Source: Sphingobium sp. V4 (lineage in GTDB: Bacteria > Pseudomonadota > Alphaproteobacteria > Sphingomonadales > Sphingomonadaceae). From it: DNA of 64,000 nt. Shown here piece after piece: positions 1 through 9,657 of this stretch. Numbering within the stretch: position 1 is the stretch's first letter; the number at the start of each line of letters is the position of its first letter. The position numbers and the translations under genes are program-made. The notes beneath the pieces are model-generated. The model made no database searches. It was given only the letters and a program-made list of their open reading frames with translations, and was not told the DNA's origin. The stretch lies in assembly GCF_029590555.1 (NCBI RefSeq), contig NZ_CP081001.1:806001-870000 (forward strand). The letters run 5' to 3'.

Positions 1-229
1 CGAGCGGCGTCGGCGGCGGCAGGGTAATGGTGAAGAACTGTCCGGCGACGACCTTGGTCGATGCGCTGATCTTCACGGCCTGGGGGCCGTGCACCTGTCC
101 GTCGCCAATCAGAGTCTTGAGCCGTTCTCGCGAGAGATCGGGAAGCAGGTCCGCGAGCGCACGATCCAGGCGCAGCCCGTGCTGGGCGTCGCCGATAGCC
201 GCTTCGATGATGGAATCCCCCGGAACCAT
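1..229 (-). CDS. RluA/RluD-family pseudouridine synthase, N-terminal part (cut by window edge)
   Basis: Only the first 76 codons are present; the gene runs off the left end. The visible part is an S4 RNA-binding domain with the pattern LDRALADLLPDLSRERLK followed by LIGDGQV, typical of the start of RluA/RluC/RluD enzymes, which isomerise specific uridines in 23S rRNA. The catalytic domain is outside the window, so the target site cannot be assigned. ATG at 229 lies directly before the S4 domain. The gene is divergent from the JAMM peptidase gene, 17 bp away. Confidence 0.85.
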   Translation of the reverse strand, partial: MVPGDSIIEAAIGDAQHGLRLDRALADLLPDLSRERLKTLIGDGQVHGPQAVKISASTKVVAGQFFTITLPPPTPL

Positions 230-246
230 GGGGTAGGGATGTAGGA

Positions 247-648
247 ATGATGGTTGCGATATCAAGGGGGCTGCTGGAACAAATCGTGGCCCTGGGCAGG
301 TCGAGCCGGGATGAGGTGTGCGGCTTGCTGTTCGGTCGGGCGGGAACGATAGAGGGGTTCCAGCCGGCGGCCAATGTCGCGCCCGACCCGGCGCGGCATT
401 TCGAACTTGACCCGGCTATATTGATCGCAGCGCATCGGTCGGCCCGGACAGGTGGTCCTGCCATCGTCGGCCATTATCATTCGCACCCTTCGGGTGTCGC
501 CATTCCTTCGGTGACCGATGTCGCCTGCGCGTCGCCGGACGGCAGCCTCTGGCTGATCCTGGGCAGTGAAAAGGCCCGACTCTGGCGGGCTCGGCCGGGT
601 ACGATAGTTAATGTTCAATTTGTAGAGGTGATGCTCGACATAAGGTGA
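247..648 (+). CDS. JAMM/MPN+ metallopeptidase-like protein (Mov34/MPN/PAD-1, family M67)
   Basis: 133 aa, a single JAB1/MPN domain. The zinc-peptidase signature is complete: Glu23, His78 and His80 in HSHP, Ser88 and Asp91 (HxHP-x6-SxxD). Bacterial members of this family cleave ubiquitin-like or sulfur-carrier proteins from their C-termini, or act in cysteine biosynthesis, but no ThiS/MoaD-like partner is adjacent here. Two in-frame ATGs (247 and 250) stand in tandem; the ribosome site is weak (GTAGGA). It shares a very short divergent intergenic region with the pseudouridine synthase gene. Catalytic competence is seen in the sequence; the substrate is unknown. Confidence 0.85.
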   Translation: MMVAISRGLLEQIVALGRSSRDEVCGLLFGRAGTIEGFQPAANVAPDPARHFELDPAILIAAHRSARTGGPAIVGHYHSHPSGVAIPSVTDVACASPDGSLWLILGSEKARLWRARPGTIVNVQFVEVMLDIR

Positions 649-746
649 TCGAAAGGCGGCGAGCCGGGCTTGCATCGGGGGGCGCGGGGGCGCATTAGCC
701 GGATACAGCCTTCCTTTTCCCCCTTTAATTCGGCGATCCCATCCGC

Positions 747-1394
747 ATGAACAATCCGACCGACAGCATCGAATTTGCCAGCCTGCTCTGTTCGCGCCTG
801 TGCCATGACCTGCTGAGCCCAGTCGGCGCGCTCAATAATGGGCTTGAACTGATGGCGGACGAGAATGACCCGGAAATGCGCGAGCGTTGCCTGGAACTGC
901 TGGGTGACAGTGCGCGGACGTCGGCGAACAAGCTGAAATTCTTCCGCCTGGCTTTCGGCTCGGCGGGCGGCTTCGGCGATGCGGTGCCGCCGCATGAAGC
1001 GCGCGTCGCTATCGAGGGCATGTTCGCAGGCGCGGGTCGGGTGAAGGTCGGCTGGATCGTCGAGGAACAGATGCTCGGCAAGCTGCCCGCCAAGATATTG
1101 CTGAACCTGGCGCTGATCGCGGGCGACGCGCTGGTGCGCGGCGGCCAGCTGGACATCGGCGTCGAATGTCGGCCGGGCGTGACCGAGATCGTCGTTCGGG
1201 CCGAAGGGCCGAAGGTCGTGCTAGACCCGGATCTGCGTGCCGCGCTGGCGGGCACCTTGCCGATCGAGGGGCTGGCGTCGCGCACGGCGGCCGCCTGGAT
1301 GGTCCGGCAGCTGGTGGCGAGCGCGGGGGGCGACATCGTCCTGTCGCCGCCGGGTGAGCCGGTGCTGTTGTTCGGGGCGTCGATCCCGGGCTGA
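747..1394 (+). CDS. chpT: Histidine phosphotransferase ChpT
   Basis: 215 aa. The N-terminal helix carries LCHDLLSPVGALNNGLE with the phosphorylatable His20, followed by a degenerate histidine-kinase-like ATPase fold without ATP-binding motifs, as in Caulobacter ChpT. In alphaproteobacteria ChpT passes phosphate from the hybrid kinase CckA to CtrA and CpdR, controlling the cell cycle and, in sphingomonads, motility and related traits. ATG 747 is 12 bp after a pyrimidine-rich stretch with no strong Shine-Dalgarno. cckA and ctrA are not in this window. The motif and length fit make the assignment firm. Confidence 0.9.
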   Translation: MNNPTDSIEFASLLCSRLCHDLLSPVGALNNGLELMADENDPEMRERCLELLGDSARTSANKLKFFRLAFGSAGGFGDAVPPHEARVAIEGMFAGAGRVKVGWIVEEQMLGKLPAKILLNLALIAGDALVRGGQLDIGVECRPGVTEIVVRAEGPKVVLDPDLRAALAGTLPIEGLASRTAAAWMVRQLVASAGGDIVLSPPGEPVLLFGASIPG

Positions 1395-1476
1395 TCCTGC
1401 CGGATGGTGCGTCTGTCGCGCGGTCGGAAGAGCCGAGCGCCGTCGTTGCCGCGACACCCGTCGTAAGACTGACCTG

Positions 1477-2535
1477 TCAATGACCGGCTGACGCCTGCTC
1501 CATCTCGACTCCGATCGTGGCGACCACCTGCGCTGCGGGAAGTGCACGAGCGAGTGATACCCCCTGTCCGGCCCAATGCGCGCCATAACCGCTTTCGCCA
1601 TGCGTCCTCGCCAATTGGTTGAGCGCCTTTCCTGCATCATAGGCGATGGGATAATCGGGTGGAGGTCGTGCGGTGTCGGCACCCCAGCGGGTGAAGCGGT
1701 TGGCCAGGCAGCGGGCGGGGCGGCCGGAAATGGCGCGCGTCATGACCGTATGTGCGGTGGGGCTGAACAGTGCGGCCCGATAGGCGGCGTCGGCGCTGCT
1801 TTCCGGGCAGCCGATGAACGCCGTGCCGAGCTGCGCCGCAACTGCGCCGAGATCGAGCGCCGCACATACGCCTCGTCCGTCCATGATGCCGCCCGCTGCA
1901 ATGACCGGTAATCCCGCCTGCTCGACCAGCAGCCGAGTGAGCGCCATGACGCCCAGCCGGTCGTCCGGCGCATCGGGATCGAAGGTGCCGCGGTGGCCGC
2001 CAGCTTCGAATCCCTGCGCGACCAGCATGTCCACCCCTGCGGCGCGCGCCGCAAGCGCTTCGGCCAGGCTGGTGACGCTGGCGAGCAGGATGCAGCCGGC
2101 GGCCTTGAGTGTCGCGATCCGCCACGGCTGAGGCAGGCCGAAATGGAAGCTGACGACGGCGGGGCGGGTTGCGGTTAGCATGGCGAGCATCGCGTCGTCC
2201 TCCGCGAAGCTGCGATATATTTCACGCAACGATGCCGGCGAGTTGCCGCCGAACTGGCCGAAGAGCGGTTCGAGCGCGACCAGCCACTGCGCTTCAATAT
2301 CCGGTCGGGACCGTGCCGGAGAATGTACGAAAAGGTTGACGTTGAAAGGGCGGTCCGTGCGATCGCGGACTGCGGCGATCATCTCGCGTGCAGTCGCCGC
2401 ATCGACCGCGCCTACGGCGATGGAACCGAGGCCGCCGGCGTTGCTGACTGCGGCGGCCATGGCGGGCGTCGAAACACCCGCCATCGGCGCCTGGATGATT
2501 GGCCAGGAAAGGCCGAGCGAGTCGAGCGGGTTCAT
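1477..2535 (-). CDS. Nitronate monooxygenase / 2-nitropropane dioxygenase-like FMN enzyme
   Basis: 352 aa, a TIM-barrel FMN protein. The N-terminal QAPMAG (15-20), the GGH of the class I active site (His181) and the phosphate-binding AAGGI near 214 are all present. Family members oxidise propionate-3-nitronate or alkyl nitronates to carbonyls; some relatives are enoyl-ACP reductases (FabK) or trans-acting reductases, so the substrate is uncertain. It lies downstream of glnA but beyond a strong terminator, so it is probably transcribed separately. Confidence 0.85.
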   Translation of the reverse strand: MNPLDSLGLSWPIIQAPMAGVSTPAMAAAVSNAGGLGSIAVGAVDAATAREMIAAVRDRTDRPFNVNLFVHSPARSRPDIEAQWLVALEPLFGQFGGNSPASLREIYRSFAEDDAMLAMLTATRPAVVSFHFGLPQPWRIATLKAAGCILLASVTSLAEALAARAAGVDMLVAQGFEAGGHRGTFDPDAPDDRLGVMALTRLLVEQAGLPVIAAGGIMDGRGVCAALDLGAVAAQLGTAFIGCPESSADAAYRAALFSPTAHTVMTRAISGRPARCLANRFTRWGADTARPPPDYPIAYDAGKALNQLARTHGESGYGAHWAGQGVSLARALPAAQVVATIGVEMEQASAGH

Positions 2536-2584
2536 GGCGTCAATGTGGAACGTGCCGCCTGCCGCCGCAATCGCCTCTCCATGG

Positions 2585-2616
2585 AAAAAGGCCCGGCCGC
2601 TTGCGCGACCGGGCCT
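2585..2616 (-). terminator. Rho-independent terminator of glnA
   Basis: A perfect 8-bp stem AGGCCCGG/CCGGGCCT (2589-2596 with 2609-2616) and, on the minus strand, a following run of five T (complement of 2585-2589). It lies 25 bp after the glnA stop and separates glnBA from the nitronate monooxygenase gene. Confidence 0.85.
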
Positions 2617-2640
2617 CTTCCACAGCTCCCGAGAAAGGGT

Positions 2641-4053
2641 TCAGGCGCTGTAATACATGTCGAATTCGACCGGCGAAGGCGCCATTTCCCAGCGATACAC
2701 TTCGGGCCACTTCAGTTCGATATAGGCATCGATCTGATCCTTGGTGAAGACGTCGCCCTTCAGCAGGAACTCATAGTCGGCTTCGAGGCTGTTCAGGGCT
2801 TCACGCAGCGAACCGCAGACGGTCGGCACCTGGCTCAGCTCTTCGGGCGGCAGGTCGTAGAGATTCTTGTCCATCGCGGCGCCCGGATGGATCTTGTTCT
2901 CGATGCCGTCGAGGCCCGCCATCAGCAGCGCGGCGTAGCAGAGATAGGGGTTGGCCATCGCGTCCGGGAAGCGGAACTCCACGCGCTTCGCCTTGGCGCC
3001 CGCGCCGTAGGGAATACGGCAGGAAGCCGAGCGGTTGCGCGCCGAATAGGCCAGCAGAACGGGGGCTTCGAAGCCCGGCACCAGGCGCTTGTAGCTGTTG
3101 GTGGTCGGGTTGGTGAAGGCGTTCAGGGCCTTGGCGTGCTTGATGACGCCGCCGATGAAGTAGAGGCAGGTGTCCGACAGACCGGCATAGCCATCACCGG
3201 CGAAGAGCGGCTTGCCGCCTTCCCAGATCGACATGTGGGTGTGCATGCCCGAACCATTGTCCTGCGCGATCGGCTTCGGCATGAAGGTCGCGGTCTTGCC
3301 ATAGGCCTGGGCAACCATCTGCACGACATATTTGTAGATCTGCATACGGTCGGCGGTCTGGACCAGCGTGCCGAAGGTCAGGCCCAGTTCGTGCTGGGCA
3401 GCGGCGACTTCATGGTGATGCTTGTCGCAGGGCAGGCCCATTTCGAGCATGGTCGAAACCATTTCGGCGCGGATGTCGGTGCAGGGATCGACCGGAGCGA
3501 CGGGGAAATAGCCGCCCTTGGCGCGCGGGCGGTGGCCCAGGTTGCCGCCTTCATATTCCTTGCCGGTGTTGGTCGGCAGTTCGATGTCGTCGATCTTGAA
3601 GTAGCTCTGCGAATAGTCATTCTCGAAGCGCACATCGTCGAACATGAAGAATTCGGCTTCCGGACCGACGTAGATGGTGTCGCCAAAACCGGCCGACTTG
3701 ACGAAGGCCTCGGCGCGCTTCGCGCAGGAGCGCGGGTCGCGGCTGTAAAGTTCGCCGGTGTCGGGTTCGACAATGTCGCAGAAGATGATCAGCATCGGGG
3801 TGGCGCTGAACGGATCGACGTAAACGGCGTCGAGGTCGGGCTTGAGGATCATGTCCGATTCGTTGATCGCCTTCCAGCCTTCGATCGACGAACCGTCGAA
3901 CATCAGGCCCTGGGTCAGCTCATCTTCGCCAAGCACGCTGGAAACCATGGTCAGGTGCTGCCACTTGCCCTTGGGATCGGTGAAGCGGACATCGACCCAC
4001 TCGATCTCCTTTTCCTCGATCATCTTCAGGATGTCTTTTGGCGTGTTGGCCAT
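2641..4053 (-). CDS. glnA: Glutamine synthetase type I
   Basis: 470 aa, full length for the dodecameric GSI enzyme that makes glutamine from glutamate, ammonia and ATP in the cytoplasm. The beta-grasp N-domain (GKWQHLTM) and the active-site segments [21 protein letters not shown] and [10 protein letters not shown] are present. Tyr399 in NLYDLPPEE is the conserved adenylylation site, so control by GlnE is expected. It follows glnB by 90 bp with no terminator between, and ends at a strong hairpin, so glnB-glnA is one transcription unit. ATG 4053 gives the standard N-terminus MANTPKDIL. Confidence 0.97.
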   Translation of the reverse strand: MANTPKDILKMIEEKEIEWVDVRFTDPKGKWQHLTMVSSVLGEDELTQGLMFDGSSIEGWKAINESDMILKPDLDAVYVDPFSATPMLIIFCDIVEPDTGELYSRDPRSCAKRAEAFVKSAGFGDTIYVGPEAEFFMFDDVRFENDYSQSYFKIDDIELPTNTGKEYEGGNLGHRPRAKGGYFPVAPVDPCTDIRAEMVSTMLEMGLPCDKHHHEVAAAQHELGLTFGTLVQTADRMQIYKYVVQMVAQAYGKTATFMPKPIAQDNGSGMHTHMSIWEGGKPLFAGDGYAGLSDTCLYFIGGVIKHAKALNAFTNPTTNSYKRLVPGFEAPVLLAYSARNRSASCRIPYGAGAKAKRVEFRFPDAMANPYLCYAALLMAGLDGIENKIHPGAAMDKNLYDLPPEELSQVPTVCGSLREALNSLEADYEFLLKGDVFTKDQIDAYIELKWPEVYRWEMAPSPVEFDMYYSA

Positions 4054-4143
4054 GTGCTATTGCCCTTCTTTCAGAAATACCCCCCCGAAGGGGTTGTGGA
4101 TGCCAAAATGCCTGCCGATCGACGGACGACAGGAGAAAACGGA

Positions 4144-4611
<468 letters not shown>

Positions 4612-4663
4612 AATGGCGAATCGCTAGGACTGCTTTCGGCGATGCAGCAATCTTTGTCCATAT

Positions 4664-4711
4664 TGCCCGGAATCCGGGCAATTTCATGTCCAATTGCCTG
4701 TTTTTTGGGCA
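4664..4711. promoter_or_regulatory. Tandem TGCC-N9-GGCA palindromes, candidate NtrC enhancer sites
   Basis: Two 17-bp dyads with identical layout lie at 4664-4680 and 4695-4711. The first is embedded in a perfect 21-bp palindrome at 4662-4682. Their centres are 31 bp apart, about three helical turns, and lie roughly 85 and 120 bp upstream of the start expected from the sigma54-like promoter of glnBA. Both also fit GC-N11-GC, the skeleton of NtrC sites. The arrangement is seen; the protein is inferred. Confidence 0.55.
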
Positions 4712-4723
4712 GCGTTTTGAGGC

Positions 4724-5554
4724 TCAGGCGCCATAGGGTGGGCAGTCGAGGCCTGCCGGGCTTTTGGTGAAGATCTCACAGCCGGTTTCGGTGATTCCGA
4801 TGCTATGTTCGAACTGGGCGGAAAGCGTGCGGTCGCGCGTCACCGCCGTCCAGCCATCGTCCAGCATCTTCACGCCGGGCTTGCCGATGTTGATCATCGG
4901 TTCGATGGTGAAGAACATGCCGGGCTTCAGCTCGGGGCCAGTCCCGGGGCGGCCGATATGGACGACCTCAGGGCTGTCGTGGAAGACGCGGCCCAGGCCA
5001 TGACCGCAGAAATCGCGGACGACGCCATAGCGGTGCTTTTCCGCGTGGCGCTGTACGGCATGGCCGATGTCGCCCAGATGATTGCCGGGCTTCGCCTGCT
5101 CGATGCCCAGCATCAGGCATTCATAGGTGACTTCAACCAGCCGGCGCGCCTTGATCGAGGCTTCGCCGGCGATGTACATGCGGCTGGTGTCGCCGTGCCA
5201 GCCATCGACCTGCGGCGTCACGTCGATGTTGAGGATGTCACCATCCCTGAGTCTATAATCGCCCGGAATGCCGTGGCAGATGACATTGTTGAGGCTGATG
5301 CAGCAGCTGTGGGTATAGCCCCGATAGCCCAGCGTGGCGGGCACGCCGCCGCCCTCGAGCGTCATGCGGCGGACGATGTCGTCCAGTTCGCCGGTGGTCA
5401 CGCCGGGCACCACATGGGGCGCCAGCGCATCGAGGATTTCGGCGGCGAGGCGCCCGGCCTTGCGCATCCCGGCGAAACCGGTTTCGTCATACAGCTTGAT
5501 CGCGGTCGAGCGGGAGATCGGCGCATCCGCCGTCATCGTCATATATTCGGTCAT
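4724..5554 (-). CDS. map: Methionine aminopeptidase type I
   Basis: 276 aa from ATG 5554 (MTEYMTMTADAP). It removes the initiator methionine co-translationally. The metal-binding set of the pita-bread fold is visible: His94 (VICHGIPG), Asp111 (NIDVTP), Asp122 (HGDTSRM), the His in GHGLGRVFHDSP, the Glu in FFTIEPMI and the Glu in QFEHSIGIT. A start further upstream (5617) would add a non-conserved tail and run into the divergent CinA-type gene, so 5554 is preferred. Its 3' end faces the glnB control region. Confidence 0.95.
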   Translation of the reverse strand: MTEYMTMTADAPISRSTAIKLYDETGFAGMRKAGRLAAEILDALAPHVVPGVTTGELDDIVRRMTLEGGGVPATLGYRGYTHSCCISLNNVICHGIPGDYRLRDGDILNIDVTPQVDGWHGDTSRMYIAGEASIKARRLVEVTYECLMLGIEQAKPGNHLGDIGHAVQRHAEKHRYGVVRDFCGHGLGRVFHDSPEVVHIGRPGTGPELKPGMFFTIEPMINIGKPGVKMLDDGWTAVTRDRTLSAQFEHSIGITETGCEIFTKSPAGLDCPPYGA

Positions 5555-5633
5555 GATGCGATTATAGGCGCTTGGCGGGCATAATGCGAGAGGGACGCTA
5601 GGCATGGGCGGCGCCACGGGCTATGGACCCTGC

Positions 5634-6395
5634 ATGGCCGATCCGACCCGCACATGGACCGCAGCGCTGATCGTGATCGGCGACGAGATTCTCTCAGGCC
5701 GCACACAGGACAAGAATGTGTCGCAGATCGCGACCTGGCTGAATGTCCAGGGCATCCGGCTGCGCGAGGTGCGGGTCGTGGCCGATGACGAGGGGGCGAT
5801 CGTCGAAGCGGTGAACGCGTTACGGGCACGGAACGACTATCTCTTCACCACCGGCGGCATCGGGCCGACTCATGACGACATCACCGTCGATGCGATCGCG
5901 GCGGCGCTGGGCGTGGAGGTGGAAGTCCATGAGGGCGCAAGGTCGGTCCTGTCGGCCTATTATGCGACGCGTGGCGGGCTGACCGAAGCGCGGTTGCGCA
6001 TGGCGCGGGTGCCCGCGGGAGCCAGCCTGATCGAGAATCGAATGTCAGGGGCGCCGGGCATCCGCTACGGCAATATCTTCATCATGGCGGGCGTGCCCCA
6101 TATCACTGCGGGGATGCTGGAGAGCCTGACCGGCACGCTGGAGGGCGGATTGCCCCTGCTGTCGGCGACGATCGGCTGCTGGGTTGCGGAAAGCGAGATC
6201 GCAGATCTGCTCGCCGCCACCGAGCGCGCGCATGAAGGCTGCCAGATCGGTAGCTACCCCTTTTTCCGAGAAGGGCGCACCGGAGCGAATTTCGTGGTGC
6301 GTTCGACCAGCCAGGTCACGCTCGACGCCTGCGTCGCGGCGCTTTCCGCAGCGCTGGAACAGGGCGGATGGACAGTCTATCCGGGCGGGATCTGA
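5634..6395 (+). CDS. CinA N-terminal-type molybdopterin-binding domain protein
   Basis: 253 aa from ATG 5634 (alternative in-frame ATG 5604). The MoCF-BD/CinA domain is clear: VIGDEILSGRTQDKN near the start and TTGGIGPTHDDIT near residue 75. The C-terminal nicotinamide-nucleotide amidase (PncC) domain of full CinA is absent; after the MoCF domain there is only a short alpha/beta tail. Full-length CinA acts in competence/NAD salvage; single-domain proteins like this are common in alphaproteobacteria and lack a firm function. Divergent from map. Confidence 0.85.
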   Translation: MADPTRTWTAALIVIGDEILSGRTQDKNVSQIATWLNVQGIRLREVRVVADDEGAIVEAVNALRARNDYLFTTGGIGPTHDDITVDAIAAALGVEVEVHEGARSVLSAYYATRGGLTEARLRMARVPAGASLIENRMSGAPGIRYGNIFIMAGVPHITAGMLESLTGTLEGGLPLLSATIGCWVAESEIADLLAATERAHEGCQIGSYPFFREGRTGANFVVRSTSQVTLDACVAALSAALEQGGWTVYPGGI

Positions 6396-6401
6396 GGTCT
6401 G

Positions 6402-7118
6402 TCAGCGCGTTCGCGGCGTTGCGAGCGCTGACAGCACGCCACGCAGGGTACGCACCTCCAGATGGTTCCAGCCCGGCTTGGTCAGCAGGTTGCGCAACGT
6501 CCTTTTGGTCGCGGGCGCGCGGTCGGGCGGGAAGAAATAGCCGGCATTGTCCAGCAGCGTCTCGAACTGGACGATCATGCCCTCCAGTTCCACCTGCGGT
6601 GCCGGTTCGAGCAGGTCGGTGACGGTGGGCTGTTCCAACTGGGCCTGTTTCGACCATTCATAGGCGCACAGGATTACCGCCTGGGCGAGGTTGAGCGAAC
6701 CGAACTCCGGATTGATCGGCACGGTCAGGATCTTGCGCGCGAGCGCGACATCGTCGGTTTCCAGGCCCGATCGTTCGGGTCCGAAGACGAAGGCGCTGCG
6801 GCCTTGCGCCGCATGAATCTCACGCGCGGCCTCTTCGGGTGTGACCACTGGCTTGGTGACGCCGCGCTTGCGCACGGTGGTGGCATAGACATGGGCGCAG
6901 TCCGCTACGGCGTCGGCCAGCGTCGCATGGACCTGGGCGCCGTCCAGCACCACATCGGCCCCCGCAGCGGCCGGGCCGGCGTCGGGATTGGGCCAGCCGT
7001 CGCGGGGGGAAACGAGCCGCATCTCGGTCAAACCGAAATTCAGCATCGCGCGCGCGGCCTTGCCGATATTCTCGCCCAGTTGCGGGCGGACTAGGACGAT
7101 CACGGGGGGCTTGTTCAT
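6402..7118 (-). CDS. trmJ: tRNA/rRNA 2'-O-methyltransferase, TrmJ type (SpoU superfamily)
   Basis: 238 aa from ATG 7118 (an in-frame GTG at 7127 overlaps the nrdR stop as GTGA). SPOUT motifs are present: N-terminal VRPQLGENIGKAARAM, FGPERSGLE in the middle, and the SAM knot INPEFGSLNLAQAV. TrmJ methylates the ribose at position 32 of tRNAs. A GGGAG Shine-Dalgarno sits 8 nt before ATG 7118, which favours this start. It is last gene of the rpiB-glyA-nrdR-trmJ operon. Confidence 0.88.
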   Translation of the reverse strand: MNKPPVIVLVRPQLGENIGKAARAMLNFGLTEMRLVSPRDGWPNPDAGPAAAGADVVLDGAQVHATLADAVADCAHVYATTVRKRGVTKPVVTPEEAAREIHAAQGRSAFVFGPERSGLETDDVALARKILTVPINPEFGSLNLAQAVILCAYEWSKQAQLEQPTVTDLLEPAPQVELEGMIVQFETLLDNAGYFFPPDRAPATKRTLRNLLTKPGWNHLEVRTLRGVLSALATPRTR

Positions 7119-7123
7119 AGCGT

Positions 7124-7585
7124 TCACTCCCGCCCGACTTCCTTCACGGTTCCTGCAAATTCCTCGAAATCCCGCGCGTCGGTGAAGTCCTTGTAGACGC
7201 TGGCGAAGCGGATATAGGCTACGCTGTCGAGGCGCTTCAGCCCCTCCATCACCATTTCGCCGATGGCGCGGGCGGGGACCTCGCCATCGCCGCTGGTTTC
7301 CAGCTGGCGCTGGATGCCGGAGATCAGCTTTTCGATGCGGCTGGGATCAATCGGCCGCTTGCGGCAGGCGATGCCGATCGATCGGGCCAGCTTGTCGCGG
7401 TCGAAGGCTTCCTTGCGCCCCTCGCTCTTCACGACCCAGATGTCACGCAACTGGATACGCTCGAATGTGGTGAAGCGCGCCCCGCAGGCTTCGCACTGGC
7501 GGCGACGGCGGATGGCGGCACCATCCTCCGTCGGCCGGCTGTCCTTCACCTGACTGTCTTCATGGGCGCAGAAGGGGCAGCGCAA
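7124..7585 (-). CDS. nrdR: Transcriptional repressor NrdR (TTG start)
   Basis: 153 aa, standard length. The zinc ribbon uses Cys3, Cys6, Cys31 and Cys34 and is followed by the ATP-cone domain ([17 protein letters not shown]). NrdR represses ribonucleotide reductase genes in response to ATP/dATP. The conserved N-terminus MRCPFC requires the start to be TTG at 7585, with an AAGGG Shine-Dalgarno 9 nt upstream; no ATG is available. It lies 6 bp after glyA, a common alphaproteobacterial neighbour. Confidence 0.95.
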   Translation of the reverse strand: MRCPFCAHEDSQVKDSRPTEDGAAIRRRRQCEACGARFTTFERIQLRDIWVVKSEGRKEAFDRDKLARSIGIACRKRPIDPSRIEKLISGIQRQLETSGDGEVPARAIGEMVMEGLKRLDSVAYIRFASVYKDFTDARDFEEFAGTVKEVGRE

Positions 7586-7591
7586 GCGGGC

Positions 7592-8911
7592 TTACCCTTC
7601 GTAGATGGGGAAGCGGGCGCAAAGCGCAGTGACGCGTTCGCGGACATTGGCTTCCACGGCGGCATCGCCATGTTCGCCCTTATCGCGCAAACCTTCCAGC
7701 ACGTCGGCGATCATGTCGCCGATCGCCTCGAACTCCGCCACGCCGAAGCCGCGGGTGGTGCCGGCGGGCGATCCGACGCGGATGCCGCTGGTCTTGGTCG
7801 GGGGCAGCGGGTCGCCCGGCACGCCATTCTTGTTGCAGGTGATGAAGCTACGCTCCAGCGCCTCGTCGGCATCCTTGCCCGAAATGCCGTAGGGGCGCAG
7901 GTCGATCAGCGCCAGATGGGTGTCGGTGCCGCCCGAGATCACGGCCAGGCCGCGCTGCTCCAGCTTGCTGGCAAGCGCCTTGGCATTGTTGACGATCGCC
8001 TGTGCGTAGGTCTTGAACTCGGGCTGGAGCGCCTCGCCGAAGGCCACCGCCTTGGCGGCGATGACGTGCATCAGCGGGCCGCCCTGAAGGCCGGGGAAGA
8101 TGGCCGAGTTGATCTTCTTCGCGATCGCCTCGTCATCCGTCATGATCATGCCGCCGCGCGGGCCGCGCAGGGTCTTGTGCGTGGTGGTGGTGACGACATG
8201 GGCGTGGCCGAAGGGCGAGGGGTGGGCACCGCCCGCCACCAGGCCCGCGAAATGCGCCATGTCGACCATCAACAGCGCGCCGACCTTGTCCGCGATCGCG
8301 CGGAAGCGGGCGAAGTCGATCTGGCGCGGGTAGGCGCTGCCGCCCGCAATGATGAGCTTGGGGCTACATTCGATCGCCTGCGCCTCGACCGCGTCATAGT
8401 CGATCAGGTGGGTGTCTTCGCGCACGCCATATTGCACGGCGTTGAACCATTTGCCGGACATGCTGGGCTTCGACCCATGGGTCAGGTGGCCGCCGGCATC
8501 CAGCGACAGGCCCATGATCGTCTCGCCGGGCTTGACCAGCGCCAGCATCACGCCGCCATTGGCCTGTGCGCCCGAGTGCGGCTGGACGTTGACGAAGTTG
8601 CAGCCGAACAGCTGCTTGGCGCGGTCGATGGCGAGCTGTTCGACGACGTCGGACGGAGCGCAGCCCTGATAATAGCGCTTGCCCGGATAGCCCTCGGCAT
8701 ATTTGTTGGTGAAGACGCTACCCTGCGCTTCCAGCACCGCCTTGGACACGATGTTTTCCGACGCGATCAGTTCGATCTGGTTCTGCTCGCGCTTCAGTTC
8801 CTGCTGGACGCCGCCGAACACGGCGGGATCCGCATCGGCCAGGCCGCGCGTGAAATAGCCTTCCGAACGGATGTCCGACAAAGCAGGCTGGGTCAGGGTG
8901 TCGGTGCTCAT
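7592..8911 (-). CDS. glyA: Serine hydroxymethyltransferase
   Basis: 439 aa from ATG 8911 ([13 protein letters not shown]). A PLP enzyme that interconverts serine and glycine and charges tetrahydrofolate with one-carbon units. The PLP-lysine motif [15 protein letters not shown] and the [14 protein letters not shown] segment are intact. It lies 11 bp downstream of rpiB and 6 bp upstream of nrdR. Longer in-frame extensions into rpiB are not supported. Confidence 0.97.
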   Translation of the reverse strand: MSTDTLTQPALSDIRSEGYFTRGLADADPAVFGGVQQELKREQNQIELIASENIVSKAVLEAQGSVFTNKYAEGYPGKRYYQGCAPSDVVEQLAIDRAKQLFGCNFVNVQPHSGAQANGGVMLALVKPGETIMGLSLDAGGHLTHGSKPSMSGKWFNAVQYGVREDTHLIDYDAVEAQAIECSPKLIIAGGSAYPRQIDFARFRAIADKVGALLMVDMAHFAGLVAGGAHPSPFGHAHVVTTTTHKTLRGPRGGMIMTDDEAIAKKINSAIFPGLQGGPLMHVIAAKAVAFGEALQPEFKTYAQAIVNNAKALASKLEQRGLAVISGGTDTHLALIDLRPYGISGKDADEALERSFITCNKNGVPGDPLPPTKTSGIRVGSPAGTTRGFGVAEFEAIGDMIADVLEGLRDKGEHGDAAVEANVRERVTALCARFPIYEG

Positions 8912-8922
8912 CTCAAGTCCTT

Positions 8923-9360
8923 TCAGAGCGCGGGCTGGGATAGTTTCTCGACACGGCCGGCATGGCGACCGCCGCCGAACTCGGTGTTGATAAAGGCGGA
9001 GACGCACGCCTTGGCCATGTCCTCACCTGTCAGACGAGCGCCGAGCGCCAAGACATTGGCGTCGTTATGCTCGCGCGACAGCGCAGCCGACAGCGGTTCG
9101 CTTACCAGTGCACAGCGGCACGCCGGATTGCGGTTGACCGCGATCGAGATGCCGATGCCCGACCCGCAGAGCGCGATGCCGCGCTCGGCCGCGCCCGATG
9201 CGACGGCCGCCGCGAGCTTGTAACCAAAATCGGGGTAATCGACTCGGTCGGCGTTGGCCGGTCCCAGGTCGTCGACTTCATGCCCTTCCTCGCGCAGCCA
9301 TTGGGCGAGTTCCGCCTTCAGGTCGACGGCGGCATGATCGGATGCGATGGCGATTTTCAT
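8923..9360 (-). CDS. rpiB: Ribose-5-phosphate isomerase B
   Basis: 145 aa. The RpiB/LacAB fold starts [15 protein letters not shown] (Asp8, His9) and contains the catalytic Cys65 in [10 protein letters not shown] and [15 protein letters not shown]. It interconverts ribose-5-phosphate and ribulose-5-phosphate. First gene of the operon with glyA, nrdR and trmJ, linking pentose, one-carbon and deoxynucleotide metabolism. Confidence 0.95.
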   Translation of the reverse strand: MKIAIASDHAAVDLKAELAQWLREEGHEVDDLGPANADRVDYPDFGYKLAAAVASGAAERGIALCGSGIGISIAVNRNPACRCALVSEPLSAALSREHNDANVLALGARLTGEDMAKACVSAFINTEFGGGRHAGRVEKLSQPAL

Positions 9361-9453
9361 GTGAGAAGCGTCCCTTCACCGGCAAGGGTGATTCGTTTCT
9401 GCGCGCCTCATAGGGGCAAGGAACGCCAATTGCCACAGTCCAGCTTGGTCCCT

Positions 9454-9657
9454 ATGGCATCCTGCATGGCTGGCACGATCTTATCCATCCTCATGCTCGC
9501 GGGCGCGCTGCTGACCGGCGGCGGCATTTACACGCTCCTGAAGAGGCGCGACCGGAAGCGCGGGGTGCTGATGATCCTTGCGGGGCTGGTGATGTTCGCC
9601 AATGTCGCCATTACCGCGATACCGGGGCCGGATCTGCCGGTGCTGGAACAGCGATAG
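9454..9657 (+). CDS. Small two-helix membrane protein of unknown function
   Basis: 67 aa. Two hydrophobic segments (about residues 5-28 and 38-56) are separated by a basic loop, LLKRRDRKRG, which would face the cytoplasm; the short C-terminus is polar. ATG 9454 or, four codons on, ATG 9466 could start it. Its 3' end overlaps the convergent HPP-CBS gene by 47 bp. Coding is supported by codon bias and membrane pattern only; no family recognised. Confidence 0.6.
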   Translation: MASCMAGTILSILMLAGALLTGGGIYTLLKRRDRKRGVLMILAGLVMFANVAITAIPGPDLPVLEQR

